Assembly (NCBI RefSeq): GCF_014859565.1
Contig: NZ_JACUUA010000176.1
Location: 1 to 6,631 of the forward strand
From: Marinospirillum sp.
Lineage (GTDB): Bacteria; Pseudomonadota; Gammaproteobacteria; Pseudomonadales; Halomonadaceae
Reading direction: 5' to 3'
DNA: 6,631 nt
Positions 6,409-6,631 of this stretch are shown in pieces (the first letter of the stretch is position 1; the number at the start of each line of letters is the position of its first letter). The position numbers and the translations under genes are program-made. Below the pieces are notes generated by a model. It saw only the letters and a list, made by a program, of their open reading frames with translations. It searched no databases and was not told where the DNA came from.

Positions 6409-6485
6409 GGGCCCATAGCTCAGTTGGTTAGAGCAGGCGACTCATAATCGCTTGGTCGCAGGTTCAAGTCCTGCTGGGCCCACCA
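6409..6485 (+). tRNA. tRNA-Ile2 (anticodon CAT, lysidine-modified to read AUA)
   Basis: A complete 77-base cloverleaf with encoded CCA (6483-6485). The acceptor stem is GGGCCCA (6409-6415) with TGGGCCC (6475-6481), discriminator A6482. The D stem is GCTC/GAGC. The anticodon stem is GGCGA/TCGCT with loop CTCATAA (6441-6447) and anticodon CAT (6443-6445). The T arm is GCAGG-TTCAAGT-CCTGC. A CAT anticodon could mean initiator Met, elongator Met or Ile2. The anticodon arm and the run through the variable loop (GGCGACTCATAATCGCTTGG) match E. coli ileX, not elongator tRNA-Met. The C4-G69 and C5-G68 pairs favoured by TilS are present. TilS would convert C34 to lysidine, switching it to Ile charging and AUA decoding. 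In E. coli ileX also lies just downstream of rpoD. t6A37 made by TsaD is expected on this tRNA. Confidence 0.93.
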
Positions 6486-6514
6486 AAAATACCTCGTTTA
6501 ATCAGTCAGATACG

Positions 6515-6536
6515 GCACCCATGAGGTGCTTTTTTT
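6515..6536 (+). terminator. Intrinsic terminator of the tRNA-Ile2 transcript
   Basis: GCACC (6515-6519) pairs with GGTGC (6525-6529) around a five-base loop and is followed by seven T (6530-6536). The flanks CAGATAC (6507-6513) and GTGTCTG (6537-6543) can also pair with one G-U, closing a larger outer stem that ends in a second short T-run. Located 30 bases after the tRNA CCA, it would end a single-tRNA transcript. Confidence 0.85.
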
Positions 6537-6563
6537 GTGTCTGGTTTTTATTAATGCCTAAAA

Positions 6564-6631
6564 TTAGGCGGAAACAGTTTGAGGTTCCTGAATAGCATCA
6601 ACATGCGGCCACTCACGCTGCTGAATAAGCC
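6564..6631 (-). CDS. 3' end of an unidentified convergent gene (partial)
   Basis: Reading leftward from the window edge, one minus-strand frame is open for 21 codons and ends at TAA (plus 6564-6566). The peptide is LIQQREWPHVDAIQEPQTVS plus a final Ala. Its composition and codon choice look like ordinary coding sequence, and a gene convergent on the tRNA terminator makes sense here. Another minus-strand frame is also open over this stretch but gives a less protein-like string. I do not recognise the product. A short inverted repeat, GCCTA/TAGGC (6556-6560 with 6565-6569), overlaps the stop. Leftward transcripts would meet the T-tract side of the hairpin at 6340-6369. Confidence 0.4.
   Translation of the reverse strand, partial: LIQQREWPHVDAIQEPQTVSA

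Noticed and set aside
6409..6485. Calling the tRNA as elongator or initiator tRNA-Met because of anticodon CAT
   Set aside because: The anticodon stem and variable region match tRNA-Ile2 and the initiator GGG-CCC anticodon stem is absent; C4-G69 and C5-G68 fit TilS recognition.
6521..6592. Short plus-strand ORF starting at ATG 6521
   Set aside because: It starts in the loop of the tRNA terminator and has no ribosome-binding site.
1..6631. Mobile element, CRISPR array or new multi-gene system
   Set aside because: Every long stretch is explained by conserved housekeeping genes; no terminal inverted repeats, transposase or spaced repeats are visible.

Overview
The window is a core chromosomal segment from a gammaproteobacterium. 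It holds the macromolecular-synthesis operon rpsU-dnaG-rpoD on the plus strand and a divergent tsaD-folB-folK-like cluster on the minus strand. S21, primase and sigma-70 all read closely like their enterobacterial and pseudomonad counterparts. The tsaD | rpsU-dnaG-rpoD layout and the folB-folK-like pair are familiar from Pseudomonas and related marine gammaproteobacteria. No closer taxonomic placement is possible by eye.

Layout. Positions 1-34 are only an edge. On the minus strand, tsaD (954-2009), folB (583-957) and a folK-family gene (35-586) are read leftward, with an ATGA and a GTGA overlap, so they are almost certainly one translationally coupled operon. Positions 2010-2154 form a divergent promoter region. 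On the plus strand come rpsU (2155-2370), then two tandem hairpins of which the second is a strong intrinsic terminator/attenuator, then dnaG (2497-4359). A 107-base gap follows, with a good sigma-70 promoter, and then rpoD (4467-6329). After rpoD lies a 13-bp hairpin that also appears to contain the promoter of a tRNA gene. The tRNA (6409-6485) has anticodon CAT but the body of tRNA-Ile2, the lysidine-modified AUA decoder. An intrinsic terminator follows it. The last 68 bases probably hold the 3' end of a convergent minus-strand gene.

How the genes fit together. The plus-strand operon supplies translation initiation (S21), replication priming (DnaG) and housekeeping transcription (RpoD). The hairpins between rpsU and dnaG and the internal promoter before rpoD would set different output for the three genes. 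The minus-strand cluster joins tRNA t6A modification (TsaD) with the pterin branch of folate synthesis (FolB and a FolK relative). The tRNA-Ile2 gene reads AUA codons, at least three of which occur in rpoD itself.

I see no mobile element, CRISPR array, defence system or unknown multi-gene system here. The most notable points are small. The FolK-family protein has lost several residues needed for ATP binding and catalysis in HPPK. A tRNA promoter lies inside the rpoD terminator hairpin, whose T-tract faces the minus strand. The rpoD promoter has a GC-rich discriminator, and its -35 box covers the dnaG stop codon. An eight-G tract sits near the tsaD 3' end.
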